Assembly: GCF_009900745.1 (NCBI RefSeq)
Contig: NZ_WXVU01000011.1
Location: 118,578-182,577 of the forward strand
Source of the DNA: Chryseobacterium sp. c4a
Lineage (GTDB): Bacteria; Bacteroidota; Bacteroidia; Flavobacteriales; Weeksellaceae
DNA length: 64,000 nt
Reading direction: 5' to 3'
Shown: piece by piece, positions 52,171-61,930 of the stretch
How the letters are laid out: each line of letters starts with the position of its first letter
How positions within the stretch are numbered: the stretch's first letter is position 1
The notes under the pieces: generated by a model
The model's input: the letters and a program-made list of their open reading frames with translations, nothing else
Told to the model about the DNA's origin: nothing
Database searches by the model: none
Position numbers and translations under genes: made by a program

Positions 52171-52281
52171 TTTCGCTTCGCTAGTGAATGGTGAATTTTA
52201 GAGCAGCCTATTCTTATAGTAACTGCCAATTGGATTCACTGCTGATAAGGGAATGGATTAACTTTTAAACAATTTTAAGTG

Positions 52282-53385
52282 TTATTTCAATGAAACTTCA
52301 GCCTTCACATTCATTCCTGTTCTTAATCTTTTCGCAATATTCTTGTCAAGATTTATAAAATCAATTTTTACAGGAAGTCGCTGAACTACTTTTACGAAGT
52401 TTCCACTTGCATTATCTGGAGGAAGAATAGAAAAAGTAGCTCCTGTAGCTGGAGAGAATGAACTTACAACTCCATCAAATTCTTGATCAGGGAAAGCATC
52501 AATTTCAATTTTCACTTTCTGTCCTTCTACCATTTTATCTACCTGCGTTTCTTTGAAGTTAGCGACTACCCATTTCTGATCATTTTTAACCAAAGCAAAT
52601 AGCTGAGCTCCTGCCTGAAGATATTGTCCTGCCTGTGTAGGTACTTTCCCAACATATCCGTCTTCAGGAGCAAGAATTACAGTGTATGATAAGTTTAATT
52701 TAGCATTATCTACATCTACTTCTCTCTGCTTCGCTACTGAATTCGCAACGCTGATCTGTTGAGAACTTGCAGCTGTCTGAGAAGAAGCAATGGTCGTTTG
52801 CTGAGCAATTTGATTTCTTTGTTCTACCAATACCTGTAGTTGTTTATCTGCAGATTGCTTGGCAGCTAAAGCCTGCTCGTATTGCTGTTCTGTAATAGAG
52901 TGATCTTTTACAAGGTTAGCATATCTTTTTAAATCCTGTGAAGTTTTCCAAACGTTTACTTTTGCTGCTTCAATCTGTGCGTTTGCTGTTGCTACAGCCG
53001 CTTCAGAGCTGTTGATATTTTTAGAAGTAGCAGTCGTTGTAGCTTCCGCAGTAGAAATATTACTTCTTGCAGTAGATAAAGCTGCCTGTGACTGTTCAAG
53101 AGCCATTTTCTGATCTCTGTTATCTAAGATGACAAGAGTGTCCCCTTTCTTTACGAACTGGTTATCCTTTACTTTTACTTCAGCTACATATCCTGATATT
53201 TTAGAAATTACCGGTGCCATATTGGAAGCAATCTGAGCATCGTCAGTCTCTTCATGATACTGTCCGTAGCTATATGCTCTGTAACCGTAGAGTCCTCCTC
53301 CGATTACTAAAGCTGCTAAAATGATAGGAAAAACTAAACTTTTTTTCTTTTTAGGTTCAGCTGCCTGTGTATTATTATTTTCCAT
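52282..53385 (-). CDS. HlyD-family periplasmic adaptor (EmrA type)
   Basis: A 367-residue membrane-fusion protein. It has a short cytoplasmic start and one membrane helix (SLVFPIILAALVIGGGLYGY), a lipoyl half-motif (ISGYVAEVKVKDNQFVKKGD), a long coiled-coil hairpin rich in Ala/Ser/Gln, and the second half (VILAPEDGYVGKVPTQAGQY) with a beta-barrel. It connects the DHA2 permease with the TolC-like channel in the same operon. Confidence 0.95.
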   Translation of the reverse strand: MENNNTQAAEPKKKKSLVFPIILAALVIGGGLYGYRAYSYGQYHEETDDAQIASNMAPVISKISGYVAEVKVKDNQFVKKGDTLVILDNRDQKMALEQSQAALSTARSNISTAEATTTATSKNINSSEAAVATANAQIEAAKVNVWKTSQDLKRYANLVKDHSITEQQYEQALAAKQSADKQLQVLVEQRNQIAQQTTIASSQTAASSQQISVANSVAKQREVDVDNAKLNLSYTVILAPEDGYVGKVPTQAGQYLQAGAQLFALVKNDQKWVVANFKETQVDKMVEGQKVKIEIDAFPDQEFDGVVSSFSPATGATFSILPPDNASGNFVKVVQRLPVKIDFINLDKNIAKRLRTGMNVKAEVSLK

Positions 53386-53401
53386 TTTGGGTTCGATCTG
53401 A

Positions 53402-54715
53402 TTATTTAATTGTTAAAGTTCCTGTTGTTTGCAATAGTTTTCTATATGCCAAGGCTGCATCTGCCTTTGCATTGATTACGCCAACGTTAGCAGCAATCTG
53501 AGCTGCATCTGCATCCAATAATTCCGTCATGGTTGCAAGGCCGTTATCATATTTGTTTTTTGTAATTCTGTAGTTTTCATTTGCCTGTTCAGCAGATTTT
53601 TCGAAAACAGCAATTCTCTTTTTAGAAAAGTCTGTATTCTGATATTCTCTGTTTACATCAAGCTTAATGTTATCATTCAGCAATTCATCTGTAGCTGCTA
53701 ACTGCTTTTCTCTAGCCTGAGATTGTCTTAATGATGAATTTTCTTTCCAGATATTGGATAAATTATAAGAAATTCCAATACCTACATTGATCGCATTATA
53801 CACTGTAAGAAACTTTGGAATATCTGCCGCTACGTATCCACCTGTAAATGCTATTGACGGAAGATTTTCTGCCTTAGCTGCTTTTGTTCCCAATTGTGCT
53901 GCTTTTCTCTGTTGAACCAAAGCCTGAAGATCCTTACGGTTTTCTCTCGCTTCATTCACATAAAAGTCAACAGGTTTTACCTCTGAACCTTCTTCAATAT
54001 AATTCTGATCTACTTCAATTTCTGTAGTTTCAGGAAGGCCTAATAACAAATCCATATTGATGTTTGCAATATTGTAATTGTTTCTGGCCTCAAGCAACTG
54101 AAGTTCGATATTAGAAGTTTGAAGATTAGCTTTTAATCTGTCATTTCTGGCAATCAATCCGTTATTTTCCATTTTCAGGAAAGTTTCGTCTCTCTTTTGG
54201 GAAGCCGCAAGATTTTCTTCAAAAACCTTGATTGACTGATTGGCTTTAAACAGGTTGTTATAAGCCTGGGCAACATTATAAGCAATGGCAGTCTTGTCGT
54301 TCTCCGTACTTAGTTTTGATGCTTCTACCAGATATTTTGCCGACTGAATCCCATATTTGATTCTTCCCCCACTGTAAATAGGAACGCTAAGATTGGCTGA
54401 GCCATACAATACCTGGTGTACTTCCGGGCCTCCTCCTCCTGACATCCCAGGAAGTTTAATGTCTACATTCGGTTTTATGGGAAGGTACATATAACTTCCT
54501 GAAACCTTCAGTTCCGGAAGCTGTCTGTTTTTAGCTTCCAAAAGATCAGCGGTAGCCTCCTCGATCTTGGCTGCGTCGATCTTGAGATTCTTGCTGTTCT
54601 GGATTCCCAGCTGCACAGCTTCGTCAAGAGAAAGGTTCTTTTTCTCCTGAGCATTTGCATTTGCTATTCCTACGAATAGTGATAATGCAATCACTGAGTT
54701 ATTTATTCTCTTCAT
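53402..54715 (-). CDS. TolC-family outer-membrane efflux protein
   Basis: A 437-residue outer-membrane factor with a signal peptide (SVIALSLFVGIANANAQ), followed by two OEP repeats with long helical hairpins (LDEAVQLGIQNSKNLKID near the start; YDNGLATMTELLDADAAQ near the end). It gives the pump an exit duct. Its start overlaps the tetR-family stop by 17 bases, and the HlyD gene follows after 16 bases. Confidence 0.95.
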   Translation of the reverse strand: MKRINNSVIALSLFVGIANANAQEKKNLSLDEAVQLGIQNSKNLKIDAAKIEEATADLLEAKNRQLPELKVSGSYMYLPIKPNVDIKLPGMSGGGGPEVHQVLYGSANLSVPIYSGGRIKYGIQSAKYLVEASKLSTENDKTAIAYNVAQAYNNLFKANQSIKVFEENLAASQKRDETFLKMENNGLIARNDRLKANLQTSNIELQLLEARNNYNIANINMDLLLGLPETTEIEVDQNYIEEGSEVKPVDFYVNEARENRKDLQALVQQRKAAQLGTKAAKAENLPSIAFTGGYVAADIPKFLTVYNAINVGIGISYNLSNIWKENSSLRQSQAREKQLAATDELLNDNIKLDVNREYQNTDFSKKRIAVFEKSAEQANENYRITKNKYDNGLATMTELLDADAAQIAANVGVINAKADAALAYRKLLQTTGTLTIK

Positions 54716-55325
54716 AACCTAAAAGGTCTTTTAGTAAATGTTTTATGTGTCTATTAAGTTCTGTATAAAATTTTTCGTCAAAAACATCCTCATCTTCTGT
54801 ATCATTCAGGAATTCCTTATACATTTCTTTGGCATTGAATGCATAAAATAGAGTTCCGCTTATGGTAGAATGAAGCAGATAAATAGGAGGATTTTTTGTA
54901 AAAACACCACTCTTCAAACCACTTTCCAGTATTCTGGAGTACATGGAGAGGAATGACATTTTAGTTTCTTTCAAAAACTCTACGATCTGCGGGTTAGAGG
55001 TATGAAGCTGTTCCCGCTGCATGATCCTGTAAAAGCATTTTTGCGTTCTTATTCTGTTAGAAAACTGGTCTATTATTTTTTCAATCTTTTGCCATTCATT
55101 GATATCTGTTCTTTCCACAATATCTCTTGAGAAAAACTGTCCTTCATTCATTCTGTATTCAACAAGTTTTTCGTACAGTTTTTCTTTTGACCCAAAATAG
55201 TAGGAGATCATAGAGATATTTACATTCGCTGCCTTGGAAATTTCTCGGGTTGAAGTTCCATCGAAACCTTTTTCAGCAAAAAGTATCTCCGCAGCAAATA
55301 ATATATTTTCTTCTTTTGAAATCAT
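54699..55325 (-). CDS. TetR-family transcriptional regulator of the efflux operon
   Basis: A 208-residue TetR-type regulator. The N-terminal helix-turn-helix is TSTREISKAANVNISMISYYFGSK; the C-terminal ligand domain is helical. Being the first gene of the tolC-hlyD-DHA2 operon, it is probably an autorepressor released by an exported drug. A 17-base overlap with tolC suggests coupled translation. Confidence 0.93.
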   Translation of the reverse strand: MISKEENILFAAEILFAEKGFDGTSTREISKAANVNISMISYYFGSKEKLYEKLVEYRMNEGQFFSRDIVERTDINEWQKIEKIIDQFSNRIRTQKCFYRIMQREQLHTSNPQIVEFLKETKMSFLSMYSRILESGLKSGVFTKNPPIYLLHSTISGTLFYAFNAKEMYKEFLNDTEDEDVFDEKFYTELNRHIKHLLKDLLGYEENK

Positions 55326-55429
55326 ATCACTTCCATTTTTTCAGGGGGCAAATTTACATAAGTTTTTTATAAAATCAAACGATTGATTGATTTTTTTAAT
55401 GTAGATTTAATTTATATTTACAAAAAACA

Positions 55430-56560
55430 ATGTCTATGGGCCTATTTGATTTCCTTTTCAAGTGGATGAAGAAAAAAGACCACACCAAGGAAGCTACTTT
55501 CAAAAAAAATGATTCTCCAGAAGAAATACCAACTCCTTCGATTAAGAATGAGATCCATGTTCCGCAAGAAGAAACAATTACTCCAATAGCCGGAGAGGCA
55601 GATATTCCATTAATGGAAGAAACTGTTGTTGATAAGGAAGAAACCACTGCTCCATTAATAAATGAAGAGAGCAATCGTTTTGATCTTGAAATGATGGAAG
55701 CCTTCAGAAGATATTATTCTAATCCGCAACTCGATATTGACATTGAAATCAAAGATGATAAAGGTAATATTCTTCCTGCTCACCAAGCCCATAAAGAACT
55801 TTTCAGTGAATGGGCCGGTATACAGTCAAAATGGGATCGTATGTCACTATTCTATAGTTTCTGGGATCAGTCTCAGTTTGATAAACTGGAAGACTGGCAA
55901 GTGATTGAAAGATTTGTAAAAGACCGTTATCCTAAAAAGGCTCTTCAATATTTTAATCAAAACATGTCCGACAAGAGGGATTTTACCAAAGAAGAACTCG
56001 TTTCTCTTTCAAAACTTCACCGGGTATTACTGGATAATCCTACAGCTAAAGAATATATTGAAATTGCGTATCACAATAACCCAGAAGAGGATTTTGTAAA
56101 AGTGGAATACTCCACAGTGCTTCATATCATCGGAAATCATTCTGAAAAAGAACTTTCCCATCAGCTGTTTCATGAGGTACTGGACAAAAAAATAGAACGA
56201 AATGATACAGAATCTGTTTTTGATTGTTTCAAATTTTCTGAAGGTTATACAGATTCTTCAATTTTTGCCATACTCTACCTAATGAATACTGAAGCAGATA
56301 ATGACACTTGGGATCATGTTGCAGAAGAATATTACTACTGCCCTGTCTTCAGATATGAACATGCTGTACAGCTGGCTCAAACAGATAATTCTTTGAGAGC
56401 ATTGGCAAAACTTACTTCTTTAAGCCAGGAATTCCCATGGTTCAGGACTGCTCTGGAGAGTACCATCGGCAATATTAAATCGATGCGGAAACAGCTAAAT
56501 GATCCGGATTTTATGGAAAAAGAACTTCAGGAATTTCAAGCATCATTAAAAAATTCTTAG
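55430..56560 (+). CDS. Uncharacterised acidic protein
   Basis: A 376-residue protein. A short basic start (LFDFLFKWMKKKDHTKE) leads into a Glu/Pro/Thr-rich flexible region (about residues 25-90), and then an acidic, helical domain to the end. No family recognised. The hydrophobic/basic N-terminus could bind a membrane. It is divergent from the tetR-type gene. Confidence 0.65.
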   Translation: MSMGLFDFLFKWMKKKDHTKEATFKKNDSPEEIPTPSIKNEIHVPQEETITPIAGEADIPLMEETVVDKEETTAPLINEESNRFDLEMMEAFRRYYSNPQLDIDIEIKDDKGNILPAHQAHKELFSEWAGIQSKWDRMSLFYSFWDQSQFDKLEDWQVIERFVKDRYPKKALQYFNQNMSDKRDFTKEELVSLSKLHRVLLDNPTAKEYIEIAYHNNPEEDFVKVEYSTVLHIIGNHSEKELSHQLFHEVLDKKIERNDTESVFDCFKFSEGYTDSSIFAILYLMNTEADNDTWDHVAEEYYYCPVFRYEHAVQLAQTDNSLRALAKLTSLSQEFPWFRTALESTIGNIKSMRKQLNDPDFMEKELQEFQASLKNS

Positions 56561-56607
56561 GGTAACCAAAAAAATATTACATTTAGCCACTTTAAAAATT
56601 TTAGATC

Positions 56608-56835
56608 ATGAAAAAACTCATCTCAATTCTTGCCATTGGCTTATTCACATTCAGCTATGCTCAGGAAAAGCCTAAGGAAGGAGGCTGCTGTGCAGGAAAA
56701 GATAAAAAAGAATGTTCTGCCAAGGATAAAAAAGCTTGTTCAGACGCTCATCACAAAGGATGTGATGCAAAAGCAAAAACAGCAGATAATACTTCAAAGG
56801 ACAAAAAAGCTGCAAAAGATAAAAAGACAGCTTAA
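56608..56835 (+). CDS. Small secreted Lys/Cys-rich protein
   Basis: A 75-residue protein with a signal peptide (LISILAIGLFTFSYAQ) and a mature part of about 55 residues that is rich in Lys, Ala, Asp and Cys: GGCCAGKDKKEC, KKACSDAHHKGCD and a Lys/Ala-rich tail. The five cysteines and two histidines suggest metal binding in the periplasm. Function unknown; the composition could also be that of a disordered stress protein. Confidence 0.7.
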   Translation: MKKLISILAIGLFTFSYAQEKPKEGGCCAGKDKKECSAKDKKACSDAHHKGCDAKAKTADNTSKDKKAAKDKKTA

Positions 56836-56859
56836 ATTACAATACCTTTAAGAAAAACA

Positions 56860-56886
56860 AAAACTCCGGAAAATTTCCGGAGTTTT
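56860..56886. terminator. Convergent terminator between the Cys-rich gene and holB
   Basis: AAAACTCCGGAAA and TTTCCGGAGTTTT form a perfect stem around a single base, with A and T tracts on the two sides, so it can work in both directions. It lies 24 bases after the 56835 stop and just before the holB stop at 56890. Confidence 0.85.
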
Positions 56887-56889
56887 ATA

Positions 56890-58008
56890 TTATGTACTTT
56901 TATGAATATATCTCGATAATTTTATCCCGAGATCCGTCCATACTATTTTAGGATTTCCGTTTCTGGTAAGATGCAGATCTGCAGTGTTGATCTCTTCCAG
57001 AATACTTTCAATATTGGCTCCACTGATAAACTTTGAAAAACCTGCCCAGTTGAAACCATTGGCATCGATCTTCTTATACACCAGATTCTCCGATTGATAA
57101 TTCTGAAGCAGTGCCAGCCTGAATATTTCAGAACAATAATTCAAAAAGTTCTTTTGCTTTTCTCTATTCCAGCCTGCAATTTCTCTGGCCCAGGAAATAA
57201 TACTTCTCAGATATTCCGGTTTCTTCTTTACCATAAAGGCATCGCGAACCCATTGCACAAAAAGTTTTTCAAATTCATTGCTTTTGTCTCCTGAATTCAG
57301 AAGTTTAATAGCTTCGTTAAGATTTCCCTGTGCTTCATGAACAATTTCTCTTACTTTTTCTTCAGAGACCGAGAATTTCTTTTTTAAATATATTTCAATA
57401 TCCTCATCATGAATTCTCGGAATTTCCACCACCTGAGTACGGGAAAGTATGGTTGGTAAAATGTCGTTGGTACTTTCTGCTGTAAGAAGGATAATGGTTT
57501 TTGCCGGTGGTTCTTCCAGAAATTTCAGGAACTTGTTTGAAGCGGCAATATTCATTTTATCGGCTCTCCATACAATTAAAATTTTGGTTCCTCCTTCAAA
57601 ACTTTTTAAAGAAAACTTCTGATTTTGGTCGTCAATTTCATCTGCTGAAATGAAAAGCTGCTTATTTTCTGATTCCAAAAAAGCTGTCCAGTCATCATAA
57701 CTTGCATAGGGTGAAGCCAGAATCATTTCCCGGAACTCTTCAAATTTATTTTTACTTAAAGAATTTTTGTTGTCTGTAAAAACGGGAAAACTGAAATGCA
57801 GATCCAGGTGATTAAGATGTTCTACTTTTGAAGCAGCATGCTCATTTTCCTGGCTTAAAATCTCTTTTGCATAGGCCAATACCATCGGTAAAGTTCCATA
57901 ACCTTCCTTTCCTACGAAAAGCTGGGCATGGCTCACTCTGTTTTCGGCAATGCTTTCTCTAAGAAGTTTTTTTAGATTTTCCTGTCCGGCGATGTTCTCC
58001 CAATTCAT
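56890..58008 (-). CDS. holB: DNA polymerase III subunit delta'
   Basis: A 372-residue clamp-loader subunit. It has an AAA+ fold with a degenerate P-loop (GKEGYGTLP, lacking the Lys), KILIVWRADKMNIAASNKFLKFLEEPPA, which holds the DEAD-like and SRC-adjacent regions of the clamp loader, and ILPTILSRTQ carrying the SRC motif. The C-terminal domain is helical. A non-functional P-loop is normal for delta'. It works with the other clamp-loader subunits to place the sliding clamp on DNA. Confidence 0.93.
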   Translation of the reverse strand: MNWENIAGQENLKKLLRESIAENRVSHAQLFVGKEGYGTLPMVLAYAKEILSQENEHAASKVEHLNHLDLHFSFPVFTDNKNSLSKNKFEEFREMILASPYASYDDWTAFLESENKQLFISADEIDDQNQKFSLKSFEGGTKILIVWRADKMNIAASNKFLKFLEEPPAKTIILLTAESTNDILPTILSRTQVVEIPRIHDEDIEIYLKKKFSVSEEKVREIVHEAQGNLNEAIKLLNSGDKSNEFEKLFVQWVRDAFMVKKKPEYLRSIISWAREIAGWNREKQKNFLNYCSEIFRLALLQNYQSENLVYKKIDANGFNWAGFSKFISGANIESILEEINTADLHLTRNGNPKIVWTDLGIKLSRYIHKST

Positions 58009-58347
58009 GTTTCAAAGATAAAAAAACTGGAGAAGAATTCAGCGTTAAATTTGTGAATGGTGAGTTTTTGCCTTTGAAAAGTAAATAGAAAACAGATGGT
58101 AAAAGATATTCATGATGGAGATGGCTAAACAATCACTGTCTTACTCCTCACAGGGGCATCAATAGTGAATTATATATTAAATTATATAAATTACCAAACA
58201 AAGTAAATTCGTGATTCACAATTGACATTAATAATCTATAAAGCTTAAAAATTCCCCATTATACAGCCCTTAACAAACTTTAACCACATATAATTTTTAC
58301 AATTCATTAATATTTAAGATATTTGCGCATTGTTTTAAAAATAAAGA
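58009..58347. other. AT-rich divergent intergenic region
   Basis: About 340 bases between holB and the outer-membrane protein gene. No gene seen; promoters in both directions should lie here. I could not settle on exact elements. Confidence 0.5.
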
Positions 58348-59628
58348 ATGAAAAAAATCTTTGTAGTATCATTCATATCAGTTGGATATTTTCTGAATGC
58401 ACAGAGTCTAGGTAACTCTCCGTATGCAAAATATGGAATTGGGGATGTAAAATATGATAATACGATCGAAACTGCTTCCATGGGAGGTATCTCTACTGCT
58501 TTTATAAGTGATTTTACTAGTAGTTTCAACTTTGCAAACCCTGCAAACAACGCCAATTTTGAACTTACGAGTATCAAGCTGGAAGCTACCAACGAAAACA
58601 ACTATTTCAAATCGAATTATAACGATACGAAATCTACAAAGCATTCTACGTATCTTTCTAATATCTCATTGGCATTCCCTATTTCCTCAAAGGTTAAAAT
58701 GGGAATTACCTATCAGCCATATAGTTCAAAAAACTATAGTATTGAGAATAAACAGACTCAAAAAGACGGAACTGTTTTTCAGAATGATTTTAAAGGAAGC
58801 GGTACTTTAAACACTGCTGCAGTAGCTGTATCTTATAAAATCAATGATCAGTTCAACGTAGGAGCCAGAGCTAATATCTATTTTGGAGATTTATCTGACC
58901 TTACGGAGTTCCATGCTACCAATTCGGAGTATATCAATGGATATGAAACGAAAAACAGGATCAGAAACTTCAACTTTACTTTAGGTACAAGTTACCAAAA
59001 GCTTAACACCCGTACTGATAAGAAATTAACGATCGGTGCTACAGCAACTTTCGGTAATACCAGTAATATGACCACTGAGTATATCAACAGTACTTACAGA
59101 TATGCTAATGCAGCGGGTGATAAGATTGATGTTAATGAAATTGAAAATCTAAAAACTAAATCTAAGAACCTTCTTCCATTACAAGCATCCGTAGGGGTTG
59201 GATATGGAAGTGAAAACCATTGGTTCCTTTCCGGACAGATTGATTATAAAAAAGGAGAAGACATTTCTTACTTCGGAAAATCTTTCAATCTACAGGATAC
59301 TTACAGAATTTCTGCCGGTGGTTGGTATTTACCTAACTACAACAACTTCAGAAGCTACTTCTCAAGGGTAGTTTATAGATATGGTGCGTTCTATGAAAGA
59401 GGAAATCTTAAATTAGAAGGGAACAGCATCAATAAGTTTGGTATTTCTGCCGGAGTAATGCTTCCATTCAAAAACAGCAGTATTACAAGAATGAGTGGTT
59501 TAGAGATTGGTGTAGAATTAGGAAAGAGAGGTACTCTTCAGAACAATCTTATCAATCAGAACTTTATCAACCTGAAAGTCGGTTTCAATTTTGCTGATAA
59601 ATGGTTCAGAAAAGCTCTATATAACTAG
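58348..59628 (+). CDS. Outer-membrane beta-barrel protein (FadL-like), upstream of lptC
   Basis: A 426-residue protein with a signal peptide (FVVSFISVGYFLNAQ), then a conserved start (GNSPYAKYGIGD) and a long series of amphipathic strands, as in FadL-like barrels of Bacteroidetes. The N-terminal part has the small-residue-rich pattern (TASMGGISTAFISDFTSSF) of that group. It is one base ahead of lptC, so translation is probably coupled. A link to outer-membrane biogenesis is possible. Confidence 0.8.
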   Translation: MKKIFVVSFISVGYFLNAQSLGNSPYAKYGIGDVKYDNTIETASMGGISTAFISDFTSSFNFANPANNANFELTSIKLEATNENNYFKSNYNDTKSTKHSTYLSNISLAFPISSKVKMGITYQPYSSKNYSIENKQTQKDGTVFQNDFKGSGTLNTAAVAVSYKINDQFNVGARANIYFGDLSDLTEFHATNSEYINGYETKNRIRNFNFTLGTSYQKLNTRTDKKLTIGATATFGNTSNMTTEYINSTYRYANAAGDKIDVNEIENLKTKSKNLLPLQASVGVGYGSENHWFLSGQIDYKKGEDISYFGKSFNLQDTYRISAGGWYLPNYNNFRSYFSRVVYRYGAFYERGNLKLEGNSINKFGISAGVMLPFKNSSITRMSGLEIGVELGKRGTLQNNLINQNFINLKVGFNFADKWFRKALYN

Positions 59629-59629
59629 A

Positions 59630-60220
59630 ATGAATTTTTCAAAAAAAATAATATATAAAAATATAGCATACCTTTTTAGTTGTGCTATATTTTTTATATT
59701 CACATCCTGTGAAGAGGATCTTACCAAAAAGAATGGTAATAACAGTAAAAACTTTCCTTCACAGGTCATTAATAATGCTAATATCGTACAAAGGGATTCC
59801 GGATTTGTCGTTCTGAAAGCCAAAGCTCCTATCATTGAAAAATACGAGCTGATCGACAGTCCTTATACGGTAGCCAGAAAAGGAATTGATATTGAATTTT
59901 TCGACAAGAAAAAACCAAAAATTCCAGGAACAATCAAAGCAAAATATGCCAAGTTTTACGATTACAAACAGTTTTACGAGGCTAAAGGAAATGTGAGGAT
60001 TACCACCAATGAAGGCCAGAAATTCGCTATGCAAAGTATTTTTTGGGATCAGAAGAAAAGACAGATCTACACAAAAGATACAGTGTATGTAACGATGGAA
60101 GATGGCTCAACGCTTGTGGGAGCCAATGGTATGACTGCCAAGGATGATTTTTCGGAATACACTTTCTATAATAACTCCGGAGATTTTAGCTCAAAAAGAC
60201 TTTCTGAGAATAAAAAATAG
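59630..60220 (+). CDS. lptC: LPS export protein LptC
   Basis: A 196-residue LptC-type protein. A lipoprotein-like or anchor segment (YLFSCAIFFIFTSCEED, with a Cys in the lipobox position) is followed by beta-jellyroll repeats (GIDIEFFDKKKPKIPG and the AKGNVRITTNEGQKF stretch). It guides lipopolysaccharide from the LptBFG transporter across the periplasm. I placed the start at 59630; an upstream in-frame ATG at 59591 lies inside the preceding gene. Confidence 0.88.
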   Translation: MNFSKKIIYKNIAYLFSCAIFFIFTSCEEDLTKKNGNNSKNFPSQVINNANIVQRDSGFVVLKAKAPIIEKYELIDSPYTVARKGIDIEFFDKKKPKIPGTIKAKYAKFYDYKQFYEAKGNVRITTNEGQKFAMQSIFWDQKKRQIYTKDTVYVTMEDGSTLVGANGMTAKDDFSEYTFYNNSGDFSSKRLSENKK

Positions 60221-60231
60221 CTTCTGTAACA

Positions 60232-61275
60232 ATGAAAACTCTAGCCATTGGATTGATGTCCGGAACAAGTCTGGACGGTTTGGATATCTGTCTTGCTGAA
60301 TTTGAAAAAAAAGACAAATGGTATTTCCAGATCCTAAAAGCAGAAACACTTCCCTATTCTACTGAGTGGGAACATAAGCTCAAAAACGCTATTCACTGCT
60401 CGGTCACAGATTTATTAGAACTTCATGCTGATTATGGTTTTTATCTGGGACAAAGAACTAAAGAATTCATTGAAAGGCATCAACTTAAAAATATTGATTT
60501 AATTGCCTCTCATGGCCATACCGTTTTTCATCAGCCTCAAAGAAAATTTACTCTTCAGATTGGAGATGGCAAAGCCATTAAAATAGAAACAGGTGTACCG
60601 GTACTCTATGATTTCAGAAGTCAGGATGTTTTGATGAAAGGCAATGGTGCTCCTCTTGTGCCTATAGGAGATGAGCTTCTTTTTTCCGAATATGATGCAT
60701 GCCTTAATCTGGGTGGGTTTTCAAATATATCGCTTCAATTGGAAGGTAAAAGAATTGCGTTTGATATTGCTCCTGTTAACATTGTTCTTAATCACTTAGC
60801 CCAGCAACTTCATGAAAGTTTTGATGAAAACGGGGATCTGGCAAGAAAAGGAGAAATTAACGAGGGCTTTCTTCATGAACTTAATTCTTTAGATTTTTAC
60901 CATCAACCGCATCCAAAATCATTGGGGGTAGAATGGTGTCATCAATATATATTCCCTAAGCTTGAGGGTATAGCTCCTTTGGATGCACTGGCTACTTTCA
61001 CAGAGCATGCAGCCCAACAAATCTCTACCATAATCAATAAACACAAGCTAAAGGATATTTTGATAACCGGAGGTGGTGCTTATAATACTTTTCTGATTGA
61101 TAAAATAAAAACAAAAACAGAATCTGTGGTTATCATTCCCCAAAAAGAAATCATCGAATATAAAGAAGCTCTAATCTTTGCGTTCATGGGAGTATTAAAA
61201 ATGAATAATGAGATCAATGTACTTTCTTCAGCTACAGGAAGTATAGCTGACCATTGCTCTGGAGTAATCGCTTAA
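60232..61275 (+). CDS. anmK: Anhydro-N-acetylmuramic acid kinase
   Basis: A 347-residue AnmK, which cleaves and phosphorylates 1,6-anhydro-MurNAc during cell-wall recycling. The N-terminal phosphate-binding motif GLMSGTSLDG (residues 7-16), ASHGHTVFHQP, QIGDGKAI, VLYDFRSQDV, LNLGGFSNIS and ITGGGAYNTFL motifs are all intact. It follows lptC by 11 bases, so the three genes from 58348 may form one operon for envelope upkeep. Confidence 0.96.
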   Translation: MKTLAIGLMSGTSLDGLDICLAEFEKKDKWYFQILKAETLPYSTEWEHKLKNAIHCSVTDLLELHADYGFYLGQRTKEFIERHQLKNIDLIASHGHTVFHQPQRKFTLQIGDGKAIKIETGVPVLYDFRSQDVLMKGNGAPLVPIGDELLFSEYDACLNLGGFSNISLQLEGKRIAFDIAPVNIVLNHLAQQLHESFDENGDLARKGEINEGFLHELNSLDFYHQPHPKSLGVEWCHQYIFPKLEGIAPLDALATFTEHAAQQISTIINKHKLKDILITGGGAYNTFLIDKIKTKTESVVIIPQKEIIEYKEALIFAFMGVLKMNNEINVLSSATGSIADHCSGVIA

Positions 61276-61300
61276 ATAAAGTATAGATACAATATCATAA

Positions 61301-61328
61301 AAAAAACCTTCATTTCTGAAGGTTTTTT
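61301..61328. terminator. Convergent terminator between anmK and the SRPBCC gene
   Basis: AAAAAACCTTCA and TGAAGGTTTTTT form a perfect 12-pair stem around TTTC, with T tracts in both directions. It lies between the anmK stop (1275 in the 60-kb block) and the leftward stop at 61335. Confidence 0.85.
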
Positions 61329-61334
61329 TATGTA

Positions 61335-61724
61335 TTATTTGTAGGCTTCGATCTTATCTGTCAATGTATTGATAAAGTTCTGTAATGGTTTTTCTACCAT
61401 CATTTTGATGAAAGGATTGAATTTTCCTTCAAACAGCATCTGAACTTCCGTCTGGTTTTCATTGATAGGGTTTAAAGTAGCTGTTAATGAAAAATCCAAG
61501 CTTGAACTTGCAGATTTCAATACTGCTTTCTGATCGTTTACCTCATCTATTTTCAGAGCAATTTCAGGCATTCCCTGTAATCCGAATTTAAAACCATTAT
61601 CTCTTGTTTCAAATTTCTGAAGACCATCCGGCATGAAATCTTTGTAATTTTCAGGAGTTTTCAGTAATTCGCTTAACTCCTTAGATGATTTATTGACAAT
61701 AATTTTTCGTCCTTCTAAATTCAT
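61335..61724 (-). CDS. SRPBCC-like small protein
   Basis: A 129-residue protein with the beta-strand pattern of a START/SRPBCC ligand-binding fold (strands around GFKFGLQGMPEIALKID, SSSLDFSLTATLNPI, TEVQMLFEGKF and a long C-terminal helix). Proteins of this type in flavobacteria are often adjacent to pyrE, and some are mislabelled as orotate phosphoribosyltransferase. No such neighbour is in the window. The ligand is unknown. Confidence 0.75.
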   Translation of the reverse strand: MNLEGRKIIVNKSSKELSELLKTPENYKDFMPDGLQKFETRDNGFKFGLQGMPEIALKIDEVNDQKAVLKSASSSLDFSLTATLNPINENQTEVQMLFEGKFNPFIKMMVEKPLQNFINTLTDKIEAYK

Positions 61725-61930
61725 TTTTTTATTCTGTATTTAAATTCCTATAAAGATAAGATTCTTTACATTTACGATAACAACAAAATTATGAAAAAAA
61801 TCCACAAAGACGTTATCCAAAGCATACTTTTAAAAGCAAATGACTAGACCTGAAAAGAAAGTTACGGCAGAGCTTATATAATTTAATATCTTACTATAAA
61901 ACAGCAACAATCGCTTAAAAATAAATCAGA

